A stretch of DNA of 24,491 nt from Kiritimatiellia bacterium (GCA_028822745.1 JAPKCZ010000002.1:1-24491); one strand, 5' to 3'; positions 7,664-16,102 are shown, counted from the first letter of the stretch. Numbers and translations: made by a program. The notes: a model not told the origin generated them from the letters alone.

Positions 7664-8707
7664 TTAGAAAAAGACTTTCAGCAGTCCCAGAATGCCCTGC
7701 TTCCAAGGCACGCGATGCGAAACGCCGGACTGGTTTTCGAACGACGCCAGATTGGCAATGTACCAGTCGTAGTTTCGCACCAACGCGTCTTTGTTGGAGA
7801 ATTTGGGCTTCCAGCCAAGCGCGTCTGTAATTTTGTTCGTTGAGACAAAGGAGTCTTCGCACGCGGTTTCATAGACCCACTTGTAGAGCGGCGACAATTT
7901 CATGGCCTCAAGGATACGCAAGGTCCAGATGATCGGGCGAGCCGGTGTGCCAATGATCTTCTTGCCGAAGCCGGCGCGATCCAGAACAGCCTGATAATCT
8001 TCTTTCATCGTCGTGAATTCTTCTGCGCCCACATTGAAGGTATCGTTCGCCTTTTCCATCGGCCCGGTAAGCGTCAAATAGATCGCATTGCAAAGATCCT
8101 CAACGTCGAGAAGCTGATAGCGGTTTTTGCCGCTACCGATCATGGGAAAGCCCTTGCCGTCCTTGGCCCAGTCGTACAACAACGCGAACACACCCAGGCG
8201 TTCGGGTCCAATGAACGATTTGGGGCGAATGACCGGCACACACATGCCCTTGTCGCGATACTCCAGGCAGGCCTTTTCGGCTTCGATCTTGGAAATTCCG
8301 TAGGGGCCAACGCCAATCAGCTTATCCTCTTCGCAAAGTGGGTGATGGTCGGGAATGCCATAGACGGCGGTACTGGAAATGTGCGCGAAGCGCTCGACGC
8401 CCAATTCATGGGCGGTCTTGATCAGGAGTTTGGATCCATCAATATCAACAGAGAAGATGTCTTCTTTTTTGTAGAGCGGAAGTGCGGCAGCCGTGTGTAC
8501 AACCCAATCGCAGCCCTCCATGGCCGTTTTGACGGTTGCTGCATCGCGAATGTCACCCACCACGTGCCGGACGCGGTCTTTTTCGGGATAGTCAAAAGGC
8601 TCTAAATCCAGCGTTACGACGTCGGTGACGCCTTGCTCGAAGAAGTAGCGGACCAAATTGATCCCGAGAAAACCAGCACCACCGGTGATGAGAACTTTTT
8701 TGCTCAT
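7664..8707 (-). CDS. NAD(P)-dependent epimerase/dehydratase (extended SDR)
   Basis: A 347-residue Rossmann-fold enzyme of the nucleotide-sugar epimerase/dehydratase class. VLITGGAGFLGINL (5-18) holds the GGxGFxG dinucleotide-binding loop. HISSTAVYG (109-117) and YGISK (136-140) supply the Ser/Thr, Tyr and Lys of the catalytic set. RPKSFIGPERLGVF and QLLDVEDLCNAI are typical of the extended SDR family. The frame continues upstream to 8968, but ATG 8707 is preceded by GGAG nine bases away and begins with the family's MSKKVLITGG, so it is the start. With the adjacent nucleotidyltransferase it suggests synthesis or modification of an activated sugar. The substrate is unknown. Confidence 0.93.
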   Translation of the reverse strand: MSKKVLITGGAGFLGINLVRYFFEQGVTDVVTLDLEPFDYPEKDRVRHVVGDIRDAATVKTAMEGCDWVVHTAAALPLYKKEDIFSVDIDGSKLLIKTAHELGVERFAHISSTAVYGIPDHHPLCEEDKLIGVGPYGISKIEAEKACLEYRDKGMCVPVIRPKSFIGPERLGVFALLYDWAKDGKGFPMIGSGKNRYQLLDVEDLCNAIYLTLTGPMEKANDTFNVGAEEFTTMKEDYQAVLDRAGFGKKIIGTPARPIIWTLRILEAMKLSPLYKWVYETACEDSFVSTNKITDALGWKPKFSNKDALVRNYDWYIANLASFENQSGVSHRVPWKQGILGLLKVFF

Positions 8708-8737
8708 AATCAAAATCTCCGTTCTTAAAAGGCCCGA

Positions 8738-8766
8738 ACAATACCGACAGAGGGCCTCAAAGTCAA
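8738..8766 (-). promoter_or_regulatory. Candidate sigma70-type promoter for the epimerase gene
   Basis: On the minus strand, TTGACT (8766-8761, 5/6 match to -35) is followed after exactly 17 bases by TATTGT (8743-8738, 4/6 match to -10). Transcription would begin near 8731, about 23 bases before the ATG at 8707. This gives the epimerase/nucleotidyltransferase pair its own promoter downstream of the HAD gene. Confidence 0.5.
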
Positions 8767-8783
8767 CGCAACGGACCCGCGAC

Positions 8784-9425
8784 CTAAAGGGCGAGCCATG
8801 TGCGCCAACGCGATCCGATATGGCCCCAATCCAACGCGCGCACGGCCCGACCCGCTTGCGGCACGCCATCCTCACAAGAAAAACGTCGATTCCAAGGGCG
8901 GTCGTAAAGAACCAACGGGATACGCGTGTGGTCCCGAAGATAGTCCGCCATGACGGGCGCATCTTCAATGGCCAGCGCGAATGTCATCTCGGCCAGTTCC
9001 GCCGGCGTAACACTGGCGGATCCAGCGTCGTTGCGCCCATATTTGTCAACGAAGACGATGTCATGAACCGGCATATCATGCTGTGCCAACCAGGCGTGCG
9101 AGATGTCGGCACACTCGGGCGGACGCCCGGTGACAACCGAAACGTGCAGCCCCGCTTCACGCCAGGCGTGCAAGACATCGCGTGCCCCGGGAATGGCGCC
9201 AAGCGCGCCAAGAAAGTCGTCTTTGTGACCCAGCACCATCAGACGCTCGTACTCGTCGCGCGTCAAATCAAAGGCTTTCCACAGTTCGAAGGAATGAATG
9301 TCGTCGAACGCGACATCACGCCCGAAGGCGTCGCGCGCAATGTCAGTGAAGCCCAACGCGGTTTCGCATAGGACATCATCGAAATCAATATACACGCGTT
9401 TGGGCGAGGAGTGGGTCTGCATCAT
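8784..9425 (-). CDS. HAD-superfamily hydrolase, 5'-nucleotidase (NT5C)-like
   Basis: A 213-residue HAD phosphatase. VYIDFDDVLCET (11-22) carries the D-x-D nucleophile and acid pair. HVSVVTGRPP is motif II, with the Thr. DKYGRNDAG and then ALAIEDAPVMADYL give motifs III and IV. The whole pattern, including LYDRPWNRRF near the end, resembles the C-type deoxynucleotidase (NT5C) subfamily, so a nucleotide or sugar-phosphate phosphatase is likely. The frame opens at 9485, but MMQTHSSPKRVYIDFDD at ATG 9425 (or 9422) fits the family. It precedes the epimerase by 76 bases in the same direction but appears separated by that gene's own promoter. It is divergent from the PhoD-like gene. Confidence 0.8.
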   Translation of the reverse strand: MMQTHSSPKRVYIDFDDVLCETALGFTDIARDAFGRDVAFDDIHSFELWKAFDLTRDEYERLMVLGHKDDFLGALGAIPGARDVLHAWREAGLHVSVVTGRPPECADISHAWLAQHDMPVHDIVFVDKYGRNDAGSASVTPAELAEMTFALAIEDAPVMADYLRDHTRIPLVLYDRPWNRRFSCEDGVPQAGRAVRALDWGHIGSRWRTWLAL

Positions 9426-9503
9426 GCCGGGCACCCTAACGCAGGGCGCCATGACGCACAATAGTCTTGTGGTTCGCACGTGCATCGCGTTTGATTGTCC
9501 ACC

Positions 9504-10511
9504 ATGAAACAGCTAATCGCCATTGTTCTGTTAAGCGCGACCTGCGCATTCGCGCGTGCCCCCCTCAACGCCACCAACGCGATCACCCGCATTGCGTTCG
9601 GATCCTGCAATCGTCACACCGGCGATCAAAGCTATTGGGCGCAAATCGCCGCGCAATCCCCTGATCTCTGGATCTGGCTGGGCGATTGCGTCTACAACGA
9701 CACCGAAGACATGCAAGTCATGCAGAACAAGTACAACAGCATGCGGGCCCATCCGGACTACGCCGCCTTCCGCGCCGTCACCGACATCGTTGGCACGTGG
9801 GATGACCACGACTACGGCATCAACAACGGCGGCAAATCCTATCCTCAGAAAGTGACCAGCCAGCAGCACTTCCTGGACTTCGTCGATGAGCCAACAAACA
9901 GTCTGCGACGCGCACATGCTGGCATTTACGGCCTGCAGGACTTTGGCCCACTCGGGCAGCGCGTCCGCGTCATCTTTATCGACGACCGCTATTTTTCAGA
10001 CGCACCCGGCCCGCAATCCGACCTGCTGGGCTCGAATCAATGGGCCTTTCTCGAATCGGCACTCACGGCAGATGCTGCCGACGTATTCGTCATCGCGTCC
10101 GGCATTCAAGTGCTTCCGCAAGATCACCCCAATGAACGCTGGTCCAAATTTCCACATAGCCAGAAACGATTGTTCGACATGATCCGCGCCGCTAAAACGC
10201 CCGGCGTGCTTTTCATCAGTGGTGACCGACATATGCACGAGATCAACATGCGCAACGACGAGCAGACGCCCTATCCTTTATACGAATTGACGTCGAGTGG
10301 CCTGACGCACGCCTACCATTCGTTGAAGCAAGAAAAGAACCGTTATCGTGTTGGCCCGAAGCTCGCCAAACGCGGGTTTGGCATGATTGAATTCAACTGG
10401 GACGCCACGCCACGAAGCGTCGAATTGCGAATCCATCGAATCTCCGGCGAGCGTTTCCACCAGATCAACATCCCCCTGCACATCCTCGCACCTCACAAAG
10501 ACCTGGACTGA
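9504..10511 (+). CDS. PhoD-like alkaline phosphatase-family protein, secreted
   Basis: A 335-residue calcineurin-like metallophosphoesterase of the alkaline phosphatase D type. Residues 1-20 (MKQLIAIVLLSATCAFARA) are a Sec signal peptide. FGSCNRHTGD (32-41), WIWLGDCVYNDTEDM, GTWDDHDYGINNGG and FISGDRHMHEI supply the metal-binding Asp, Asn and His residues of the family. The substrate could be a phosphomonoester or phosphodiester; this short version lacks the Ig-like N-terminal domain of Bacillus PhoD. The start is ATG 9504, which opens the signal peptide; the TTG at 9495 in frame is less likely. It is divergent from the HAD gene with 78 bases between, and is followed by the HIT cluster after 72 bases. 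Confidence 0.88.
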   Translation: MKQLIAIVLLSATCAFARAPLNATNAITRIAFGSCNRHTGDQSYWAQIAAQSPDLWIWLGDCVYNDTEDMQVMQNKYNSMRAHPDYAAFRAVTDIVGTWDDHDYGINNGGKSYPQKVTSQQHFLDFVDEPTNSLRRAHAGIYGLQDFGPLGQRVRVIFIDDRYFSDAPGPQSDLLGSNQWAFLESALTADAADVFVIASGIQVLPQDHPNERWSKFPHSQKRLFDMIRAAKTPGVLFISGDRHMHEINMRNDEQTPYPLYELTSSGLTHAYHSLKQEKNRYRVGPKLAKRGFGMIEFNWDATPRSVELRIHRISGERFHQINIPLHILAPHKDLD

Positions 10512-10583
10512 ACCCAGCCCGCTTTGCACTTCACAATCCAAGCCGCCCTTGGTATCAAGGTGCTGAACTTTGAGAGGAACGCG

Positions 10584-11072
10584 ATGGACAATCTCTGGGC
10601 CCCCTGGCGACTCGACTACATTAAGGCAGATAAGCCGGACGGCTGCTTTCTGTGTGAGGCACTGTCCTCTAGCGAGGATCGCGATAACCTACTGCTATGG
10701 CGTGGAAAATACTGCGGCATCATCATTAATCGCTATCCGTACAACAACGGCCACCTGATGGTCTTCCCCTTGCGCCATCTGCACGATGTCCTCGACATGA
10801 CGCCCGAAGAGGACTTGGAAACGGCAGCGCTTGTCCGCGCTTGCGTGTCGGCACTGCGTAAACACTTGGGGCCACAGGGATTCAACACCGGCGTCAACAT
10901 GGGCAAGATTGCGGGCGCAGGACTTGAAGAACACCTGCACACGCACATCGTGCCTCGCTGGATGGGCGACACAAATTTCATGCCCGTGCTGGCGGGCATC
11001 AAGGTTGTCCCGCAAGCCTTGCTCGATTTGTTTGATCAATTGGCGCCTGAATTCGCCCAACTCGACGAGTAG
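10584..11072 (+). CDS. HIT-family nucleotide hydrolase/phosphorylase
   Basis: A 162-residue histidine-triad protein that acts on dinucleoside polyphosphates or nucleoside phosphoramidates. The catalytic triad is HLHTHIVPRW (117-126), inside NMGKIAGAGLEEHLHTHIVP, followed by GDTNFMPV, a signature of the Ap4A phosphorylase-like HIT branch. CFLC (21-24) with a downstream histidine suggests the zinc site present in some members. The start is ATG 10584 behind GAGAGGAA and opens with the family's MDNLWAPWRLDYI. The stop is 4 bases before alr, so the two are translationally close. Confidence 0.93.
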   Translation: MDNLWAPWRLDYIKADKPDGCFLCEALSSSEDRDNLLLWRGKYCGIIINRYPYNNGHLMVFPLRHLHDVLDMTPEEDLETAALVRACVSALRKHLGPQGFNTGVNMGKIAGAGLEEHLHTHIVPRWMGDTNFMPVLAGIKVVPQALLDLFDQLAPEFAQLDE

Positions 11073-11076
11073 CGCC

Positions 11077-12204
11077 ATGAGCCGCGTCCGCCTTGAAATT
11101 GACCTCGATGTCCTGCGCCAAAATTTCGCGCGCATTGCCGAGCGCGTCAGCCCGTGTTCTGTGATGGCCGTGCTGAAGGCCAACGCATACGGACTGGGCA
11201 CACAACCCATCGCGCACGTCCTGATCGAAGCTGGTGCCGCCCGACTGGGCGTCGCCGACGTCAACGAAGGGCTCGACCTGAAGGACATGGGTGTGCCGAT
11301 TCACATTCTTGGCGCTGTGCTGCCGCGCGAAATCGCCCCCGCCATTGCGGCCGGTTTGACGCTTCCGATTACAGATGTGGATTCGGCCGCCTTGATCAGT
11401 CGTGAAGCGGTCGCGCAAAACACCGTCGTGCGGGCACATGCCCTGATCGATTCCGGCATGGGGCGCCTGGGCATTCCGATCGCCAACGCCGTTGACGTGA
11501 TTCGAAACTGCGCCGCCCTACCGGGCATCGAGCTCGAAGGACTGTACTCACACTTCCCCATGGCCTATCACGGCGAGGACCCGTACACGTGCGCCCAATT
11601 GCAGCGCGTGCGCGATCTATTAAACGATCTGGCCGGCGACGGAATCACCTTTGCCATGCGCCACATCGCCAACAGCGACGCCGTCAACAATGTGAGCGAT
11701 GCGTTTACGGAGCCGTTCAACATGGTGCGCGTTGGCATCAACCTGTACGGCGCGTTTGACACGCGCGGTGCGCAGTCCATCGCACTCGACTCTGTTTTGA
11801 CGCTGCGCAGCGAACTGGTGGCGGCACGCACGCTGCCCGCAGGCACGCGCATCGGCTATGGCGGCACCCACACACTGACGGCCGAAACGCGCGTCGGCAC
11901 CGTGCCGGCCGGATATGCCGATGGTTTGCCGCTGGCCCTGTCAAACAACGGACACGTGCTTGTGGATGGACAGGTCTGTCCCGTCCTTGGACGTGTTTCC
12001 ATGGACTACACCACCATCGACCTGAGCGCCGCACCAAAGGCCCGCGTCGGGGATGACGTTGTCTGCATTGGCCACATGCAAAACGAAATCATTCGCGTCG
12101 AAGACTGGGCGCGCATCAAGGGCACACACTCGTACGACATTATCTGCTCAATCGGCAATCGCGTGACGCGATGCTACACCCCAGAAAAGGACGCCACACC
12201 ATGA
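11077..12204 (+). CDS. alr: Alanine racemase
   Basis: A 375-residue PLP enzyme that interconverts L- and D-alanine for peptidoglycan. AVLKANAYGLG holds the PLP lysine (K34). RIGYGGTHTL has the second catalytic base, Tyr261. The N-terminal TIM barrel runs to about residue 245 and the C-terminal beta domain contains VPAGYADGLP and GRVSMDYTTIDL (305-316), both classical. The frame reaches far upstream over the HIT gene, but the ATG at 11077 gives the family's MSRVRLEIDLDVL opening. The gene starts 4 bases after the HIT stop, and its stop overlaps ridA by 4 bases (ATGA). Confidence 0.97.
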   Translation: MSRVRLEIDLDVLRQNFARIAERVSPCSVMAVLKANAYGLGTQPIAHVLIEAGAARLGVADVNEGLDLKDMGVPIHILGAVLPREIAPAIAAGLTLPITDVDSAALISREAVAQNTVVRAHALIDSGMGRLGIPIANAVDVIRNCAALPGIELEGLYSHFPMAYHGEDPYTCAQLQRVRDLLNDLAGDGITFAMRHIANSDAVNNVSDAFTEPFNMVRVGINLYGAFDTRGAQSIALDSVLTLRSELVAARTLPAGTRIGYGGTHTLTAETRVGTVPAGYADGLPLALSNNGHVLVDGQVCPVLGRVSMDYTTIDLSAAPKARVGDDVVCIGHMQNEIIRVEDWARIKGTHSYDIICSIGNRVTRCYTPEKDATP

Positions 12205-12578
12205 ACATTATCAGCACCGACACCGCCCCCGCCGCCATTGGCCCCTACGCACAAGCCATCACCAGCGGCAACCTTGTCTACTGTTCAGGTCAGTTGCCCG
12301 TCAATCCCGCTAGCGGCGACGTTGTCGAAGGCGGCATCGTCGAGCAGACGCGCCAAGTGTTTCAGAATCTGGCGGCCGTGCTTACTGCCGCCAACAGCAG
12401 CATGGCCCAAGTCGTCAAGACGACGGTTTTCCTCTCAGACATGAATGACTTTGTCGCGATGAACGGCGAGTATGCCGCCGCCATGGGCGAGCACACCCCT
12501 GCGCGCGCCACCGTCGAAGTATCGCGCCTGCCCAAGGATGTGTGTGTCGAAATTGAGTGCATCGCCGAGTTGGGCTGA
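12201..12578 (+). CDS. ridA: RidA family reactive-intermediate deaminase
   Basis: A 125-residue enamine/imine deaminase of the Rid (YjgF/YER057c/UK114) family. RidA hydrolyses 2-aminoacrylate and related enamines that otherwise inactivate PLP enzymes. GPYAQAI and LVYCSGQLP (25-33) are family motifs. PARATVEVSRLPKD holds the conserved arginine (R102, the equivalent of R105 in E. coli RidA), and VEIECIAELG is the usual end. The start ATG overlaps the alr stop as ATGA, so translation of alr and ridA is probably coupled. That is functionally apt because alanine racemase is a known target of 2-aminoacrylate damage. The next gene is convergent, 9 bases away. Confidence 0.95.
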   Translation: MNIISTDTAPAAIGPYAQAITSGNLVYCSGQLPVNPASGDVVEGGIVEQTRQVFQNLAAVLTAANSSMAQVVKTTVFLSDMNDFVAMNGEYAAAMGEHTPARATVEVSRLPKDVCVEIECIAELG

Positions 12579-12587
12579 GCCCAGCGC

Positions 12588-13931
12588 TTAGACCGTATGA
12601 CGAATCGTTCGATGGGCGAACCAGAGCGTAAACAGGGCCGCGCTCCAGACGATGCCGAAGACGCCCCACCATATGCCGAGCAAACCCATTCCGAAGAACT
12701 GCGCGAGTAGCGGAAAAAAGATGAACGGCGCCACCAGTTGCCGCCACAGGCCCATCCACACGGCAAACATGGGCCGCTTCATACCCTGTAGCGTCGACAC
12801 GGACGTAAATAGAATCACGTAAGGAAACAGTGCGCCGGCGGCAATTCGCAAATACTGCGTGCCAATGCGAATCACCTCGGGCTCGTCCGTGAACGTCGCC
12901 ATCAACGCGGGCGCAGCAAAAAAGAGAACCACACCGGCTGGCACAAGCAGGTAGGCGCCAAAGCGCATACACGTGAACACGCTTTCGCGCACACGATCCA
13001 GACGCTTGGCGCCGAAGTTCTGACCCGCCAACGCAAGCGCAGCGGTATTCAGGCCGATCGTCGGCAAGAGCATGATTTGCTCCATCCGCGTTGCCACACC
13101 GTAGGCAGCAACGGCATCTTTGCCGTATCGACTGATGAACCATGTAATCACAAATATTCCCACACCGATCGTGAGCATGTTGAACGTGGCCGGGAAAATA
13201 TTGGCCATCAACTCACGCATGCACGCTGCGCGTGGACGTAAGTAGTGCACGGAATGGCGCCCCATTAGACCGGTATGCGAGACTTTACGCGCCAGATAGA
13301 GACAGATCAACAGCTCAATCAACACGGTCGAAACAGCAACGCCCCGAAATCCCATCGCAGGCAGCCCCAGGCCCCCGTAGATGAACCACGGATTGAGAAT
13401 CACGTTCAGGCCGAAGCCGACGATCAACGTATTGCGAAAAGAGGTCGTGTCCCCGACCGCGTTGAGCGGTGCATTCAAGACGCTCGCGAAAACAAAGAAG
13501 GCGCCGCCCAGGAATATGATACGCATGTAGGTCGTCGCGATCGCCAAATAAGATCCATCGGCGCCAAGAATCTGGAAAAGAAACGGCGCCGCCCAAATAC
13601 CCACAACGGTAAGGAGAGCCGAAAGCACCACCCCGAACGTAATGACCTGGCCGCAATAGATTTCGGCCGACTCGCGATCTTTCGCCCCCAAGGCGTTAGC
13701 AATCACCGCCGTCGTCCCGGTGCCCGTGCCGGAGGCCAGGGCAATCACCAGGAAAAAAACAGGGAACGAGATCGACATCGACGCCAGCGCATCGGTGGAC
13801 AACTGTCCCGCAAAGTACGTGTCGACGACGTTGTACATCGTCTGGAAAAAGAAACCCACAGCCGCAGGCACGGCAATGGCGCGCACGAGGCGGGGGACCG
13901 GGTCGGCCGTCAGATTAAGCGGCGCCGTCAC
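12588..13931 (-). CDS. MATE family multidrug/metabolite efflux transporter
   Basis: A 447-residue integral inner-membrane protein with about 12 hydrophobic segments, a cation-coupled exporter of the MATE family. The opening VRAIAVPAAVGFFFQTMYNVVDTYFAG and the VLNAPLNAVGDTTSFRNTLI segment, repeated in spirit in the second half (AALALAGQNFGAKRLDRVRE, STLQGMKRP), show the two-lobe MATE architecture. The start is GTG 13931, 12 bases after the methyltransferase stop. It is the last gene of a minus-strand cluster with the methyltransferase and an M29-type peptidase, so it may export a product of those genes; that link is inference. The substrate cannot be read from sequence. Confidence 0.92.
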   Translation of the reverse strand: MTAPLNLTADPVPRLVRAIAVPAAVGFFFQTMYNVVDTYFAGQLSTDALASMSISFPVFFLVIALASGTGTGTTAVIANALGAKDRESAEIYCGQVITFGVVLSALLTVVGIWAAPFLFQILGADGSYLAIATTYMRIIFLGGAFFVFASVLNAPLNAVGDTTSFRNTLIVGFGLNVILNPWFIYGGLGLPAMGFRGVAVSTVLIELLICLYLARKVSHTGLMGRHSVHYLRPRAACMRELMANIFPATFNMLTIGVGIFVITWFISRYGKDAVAAYGVATRMEQIMLLPTIGLNTAALALAGQNFGAKRLDRVRESVFTCMRFGAYLLVPAGVVLFFAAPALMATFTDEPEVIRIGTQYLRIAAGALFPYVILFTSVSTLQGMKRPMFAVWMGLWRQLVAPFIFFPLLAQFFGMGLLGIWWGVFGIVWSAALFTLWFAHRTIRHTV

Positions 13932-13943
13932 AAGCTTTGTGCC

Positions 13944-14702
13944 TTAGGCGTCATGCTTCACCCAGACGCTGGCATCGGCAACGCTCCACTGAAACTTACG
14001 TGCGTGCTCGCGAATGCAAAAGGGCATGTCCTGCCGATGACGCAGCGTGAACTCGATCGAAAGAATGGCAGCAACGCCATCCCATCCGCGCGCGGCGCTG
14101 TCATCTTGGGCGCCCAACCACGCGTCGGATGCCGTAAAGGTTTCGAGCCATGTATAGGGCGTGGTGAGCAAGAGTTGGCCACCCGGCTTCACACGCGCCA
14201 TGCCTTCTCGCAGGCAGCGTGCCGGATCCGGCGTACGGCAAATCAAATTTGCCATCATAACCACATCGTATTGCCCCAGGTCCTGCGGCAACGCCATGGC
14301 ATCAGCCACGCGAAAGGAGACGCGCTCACGTTTGCAAGCCGCGGGCACACTAAAACGGCGCGGCGTCCGAATACGACCTTCTTCCGCGATCCAATGATCG
14401 ACATGGCCCTGATCAGCCATCGCTTGGGCGGTGTCTATAAAGCGTTGCGACAGATCAAGGCCCGTGACCGATACGCAACGTTCAGACAGCGCCAACGCGG
14501 AACGCCCAACGGCGCACCCCACGTCCAACGCCGTGGCCTCGGCGGGCAAAACGTCTTTTTGCAGGAGTTCGTCAACGCAGCGCTGCGGAAAATCGAGCGC
14601 ATCTCGTGGACCAAAAGCGTAAGGCATGCCATCGTCCTCGTTGCCATAATGCAGCAGCAAGTATTCCGACAGTAGCGCATCGCTTTCGTAGTCGTTGCTC
14701 AT
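13944..14702 (-). CDS. Putative 4-mercaptohistidine N1-methyltransferase (OvoA C-terminal type)
   Basis: A 252-residue SAM-dependent methyltransferase matching my recollection of the OvoA C-terminal domain, which N-methylates 4-mercaptohistidine to give ovothiol A. Diagnostic segments are YAFGPRDALDFPQRCVDELL (28-47), the SAM loop ATALDVGCAVGRSALALS (56-73), DVVMMANLICRTPDPARCL, TPYTWLETFT and the ending HARKFQWSVADASVW. In many organisms this domain is fused to the DinB/FGE-type sulfoxide synthase. Here it stands alone, and no synthase is in the window. The gene begins 15 bases after the M29-type peptidase stop and ends 12 bases before the MATE start. The family assignment is fairly sure; the actual substrate here is less so. 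Confidence 0.8.
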   Translation of the reverse strand: MSNDYESDALLSEYLLLHYGNEDDGMPYAFGPRDALDFPQRCVDELLQKDVLPAEATALDVGCAVGRSALALSERCVSVTGLDLSQRFIDTAQAMADQGHVDHWIAEEGRIRTPRRFSVPAACKRERVSFRVADAMALPQDLGQYDVVMMANLICRTPDPARCLREGMARVKPGGQLLLTTPYTWLETFTASDAWLGAQDDSAARGWDGVAAILSIEFTLRHRQDMPFCIREHARKFQWSVADASVWVKHDA

Positions 14703-14717
14703 CGCGTGGGGACGCTC

Positions 14718-15887
14718 CTACGCCAGCACAGCGTCGATAAACGCGGTTGTCTGATAGTTTTCAAGAATCACCGTGGTCTCGCCCTGCTTGTGCATGCGTA
14801 CCTGCGGGACTTTGATTTCCGGCGTTTTGTGCGGTGCGTACAGAATATCGTCATGGGTAGCGTTCATTTTCTCCGCAAAGAGATCCGGCGTCAGATGCCC
14901 GCCCAGATGATCGCTTCGACCCGTCGCCACGTGAAAGGTGCCCAGAATTTTTTCGTCCTGAATGTCGCGCCCCGACACCGGCAACACCTGCGTGCCAAAA
15001 CCGAGTTCGCCAATGACGCCCGTCACGGGGTCGCTCTTCAACTTGGCGTTATGCGCGGCGACGGTGTCGGCGTCGCCGGACAGAAGCGTCGCCTCTTGAA
15101 TGCGACCGTCCGATACACGCATCATGCCGATCGTGCCATTGTCATACTTCAGCGGAAACGCGCCTTCAGCACGTTGGGGAACAAAATACACCTCGCCGGC
15201 AGGAAGGTTGGCCACATCCGGCACGCGCTCTCGACACAGTCCATGACTTTTCTGCGCCGCTTGCTTGTCAGTAAGAATCTTCAACGTGGTTGACTCGCCA
15301 CCGCACTCGAAATCGGCCTCGAACCAATCGGCTTCCGTCATGGCGAGGCGCAATTTTTCAGCGTCGGCGCTCACGTCGCGATAATCCACACATAGGCCCG
15401 TGCTGAGAATGATGTCGTTCATGCCGTGCATCGTTGCGCCGCGGAAACCATACTGTTTGGCAAAAGCGGTCAACGGCGCCGTGGCAGAAAAGGTCGAGAT
15501 GCAGAGAATGATCTCGTATTGCTTATACACATCCTCAGCGAGGCTGATGTGAGTCCCGTCGGGCGCCATCGCCTCATCAGGCAAGTCCAGGTTGCTTCCG
15601 CCCGTTTCGGCATAAGCAAAAAGCTCCCCGCCACGCAGCCTCAACTCCGCCATGACACCATCACGCAGGGCGTTCTGAAAATCCTCCACGGCATGACGCT
15701 GGATCGAATAGCGCGCGTCCTTCAGAAAACGTAGATCGTTAACGTCCGCCGGGTCGGGCAGGTCGATCAGAATGGCGACGCGGTCACCGGGTTGCGGATC
15801 AAAGACGGTCGTCAGAAGGCGTGTCAGAGAAAATGGAGGAAACCCATCGTTTCCTATGGTCATCGTTTCGGTTTCTGTGGTCGTCAT
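14718..15887 (-). CDS. M29-type (aminopeptidase T-like) metallopeptidase
   Basis: A 389-residue protein resembling the M29 thermophilic aminopeptidase family, which removes N-terminal residues using two co-catalytic metal ions. An N-terminal Rossmann-like half (LLTTVFDPQPGDRVAILIDL) is followed by the metal-binding half: ANLPAGEVYFVP, an AEG with the first glutamate ligand, IGELGFGTQ with the second, and ILGTFHVATGRSDHLGGHL then MNATHDDILY with histidine and acidic ligands. AGGAGG (15896-15891) precedes ATG 15887 by only three bases; the next in-frame ATG at 15863 is an alternative. It heads the cluster with the ovothiol-type methyltransferase and MATE exporter. The strictness of the metal set should be checked by alignment. 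Confidence 0.75.
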   Translation of the reverse strand: MTTTETETMTIGNDGFPPFSLTRLLTTVFDPQPGDRVAILIDLPDPADVNDLRFLKDARYSIQRHAVEDFQNALRDGVMAELRLRGGELFAYAETGGSNLDLPDEAMAPDGTHISLAEDVYKQYEIILCISTFSATAPLTAFAKQYGFRGATMHGMNDIILSTGLCVDYRDVSADAEKLRLAMTEADWFEADFECGGESTTLKILTDKQAAQKSHGLCRERVPDVANLPAGEVYFVPQRAEGAFPLKYDNGTIGMMRVSDGRIQEATLLSGDADTVAAHNAKLKSDPVTGVIGELGFGTQVLPVSGRDIQDEKILGTFHVATGRSDHLGGHLTPDLFAEKMNATHDDILYAPHKTPEIKVPQVRMHKQGETTVILENYQTTAFIDAVLA

Positions 15888-16102
15888 TATCCTCCTCAAT
15901 TAAAGCTGCGAACGGTTTTTTTCGATTTAAAGTCCCAAGCATACTGATGGGGTGCGGGGTGTGCCGTCAACCGCCATTCCGTTGGGCGACACCATGCAAA
16001 CCTTACAGCATATCGTTGCGTGTCCGATAAATCTTGAAAGAATCGCCTGTTTTCCATAATGTAACGCCCCACTTTGACAAGAAAAACACATCGAGATGGA
16101 TC
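15888..16102. promoter_or_regulatory. Divergent promoter region between the M29-type gene and asd
   Basis: This 215-base gap must drive both directions. On the plus strand, TTGAAA (16034-16039) and CATAAT (16055-16060) are good hexamers but only 15 bases apart, so they are a weak candidate for asd. On the minus strand, a TTGTCA at about 16082-16077 has no convincing -10 partner. I see no riboswitch-like structure (for example a lysine riboswitch) ahead of asd. Confidence 0.35.

Noticed and set aside
8658..9371. A 237-codon plus-strand frame
   Set aside because: Antisense to the HAD gene and epimerase start, with no family features.
12563..12590. A TGGGCT/AGCCCA inverted repeat at the ridA stop as a bidirectional terminator
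   Set aside because: The palindrome leaves almost no loop and no T-run follows on either strand.
13275..14675. A 466-codon plus-strand frame
   Set aside because: It is antisense to the methyltransferase and MATE genes, rich in Arg, His and Gln, and without motifs; a codon-bias shadow.
16034..16102. A longer N-terminus for aspartate-semialdehyde dehydrogenase
   Set aside because: The extra residues lie before the canonical MSNKQYKVGVVG start, which has its own ribosome site, and they overlap the promoter candidate.
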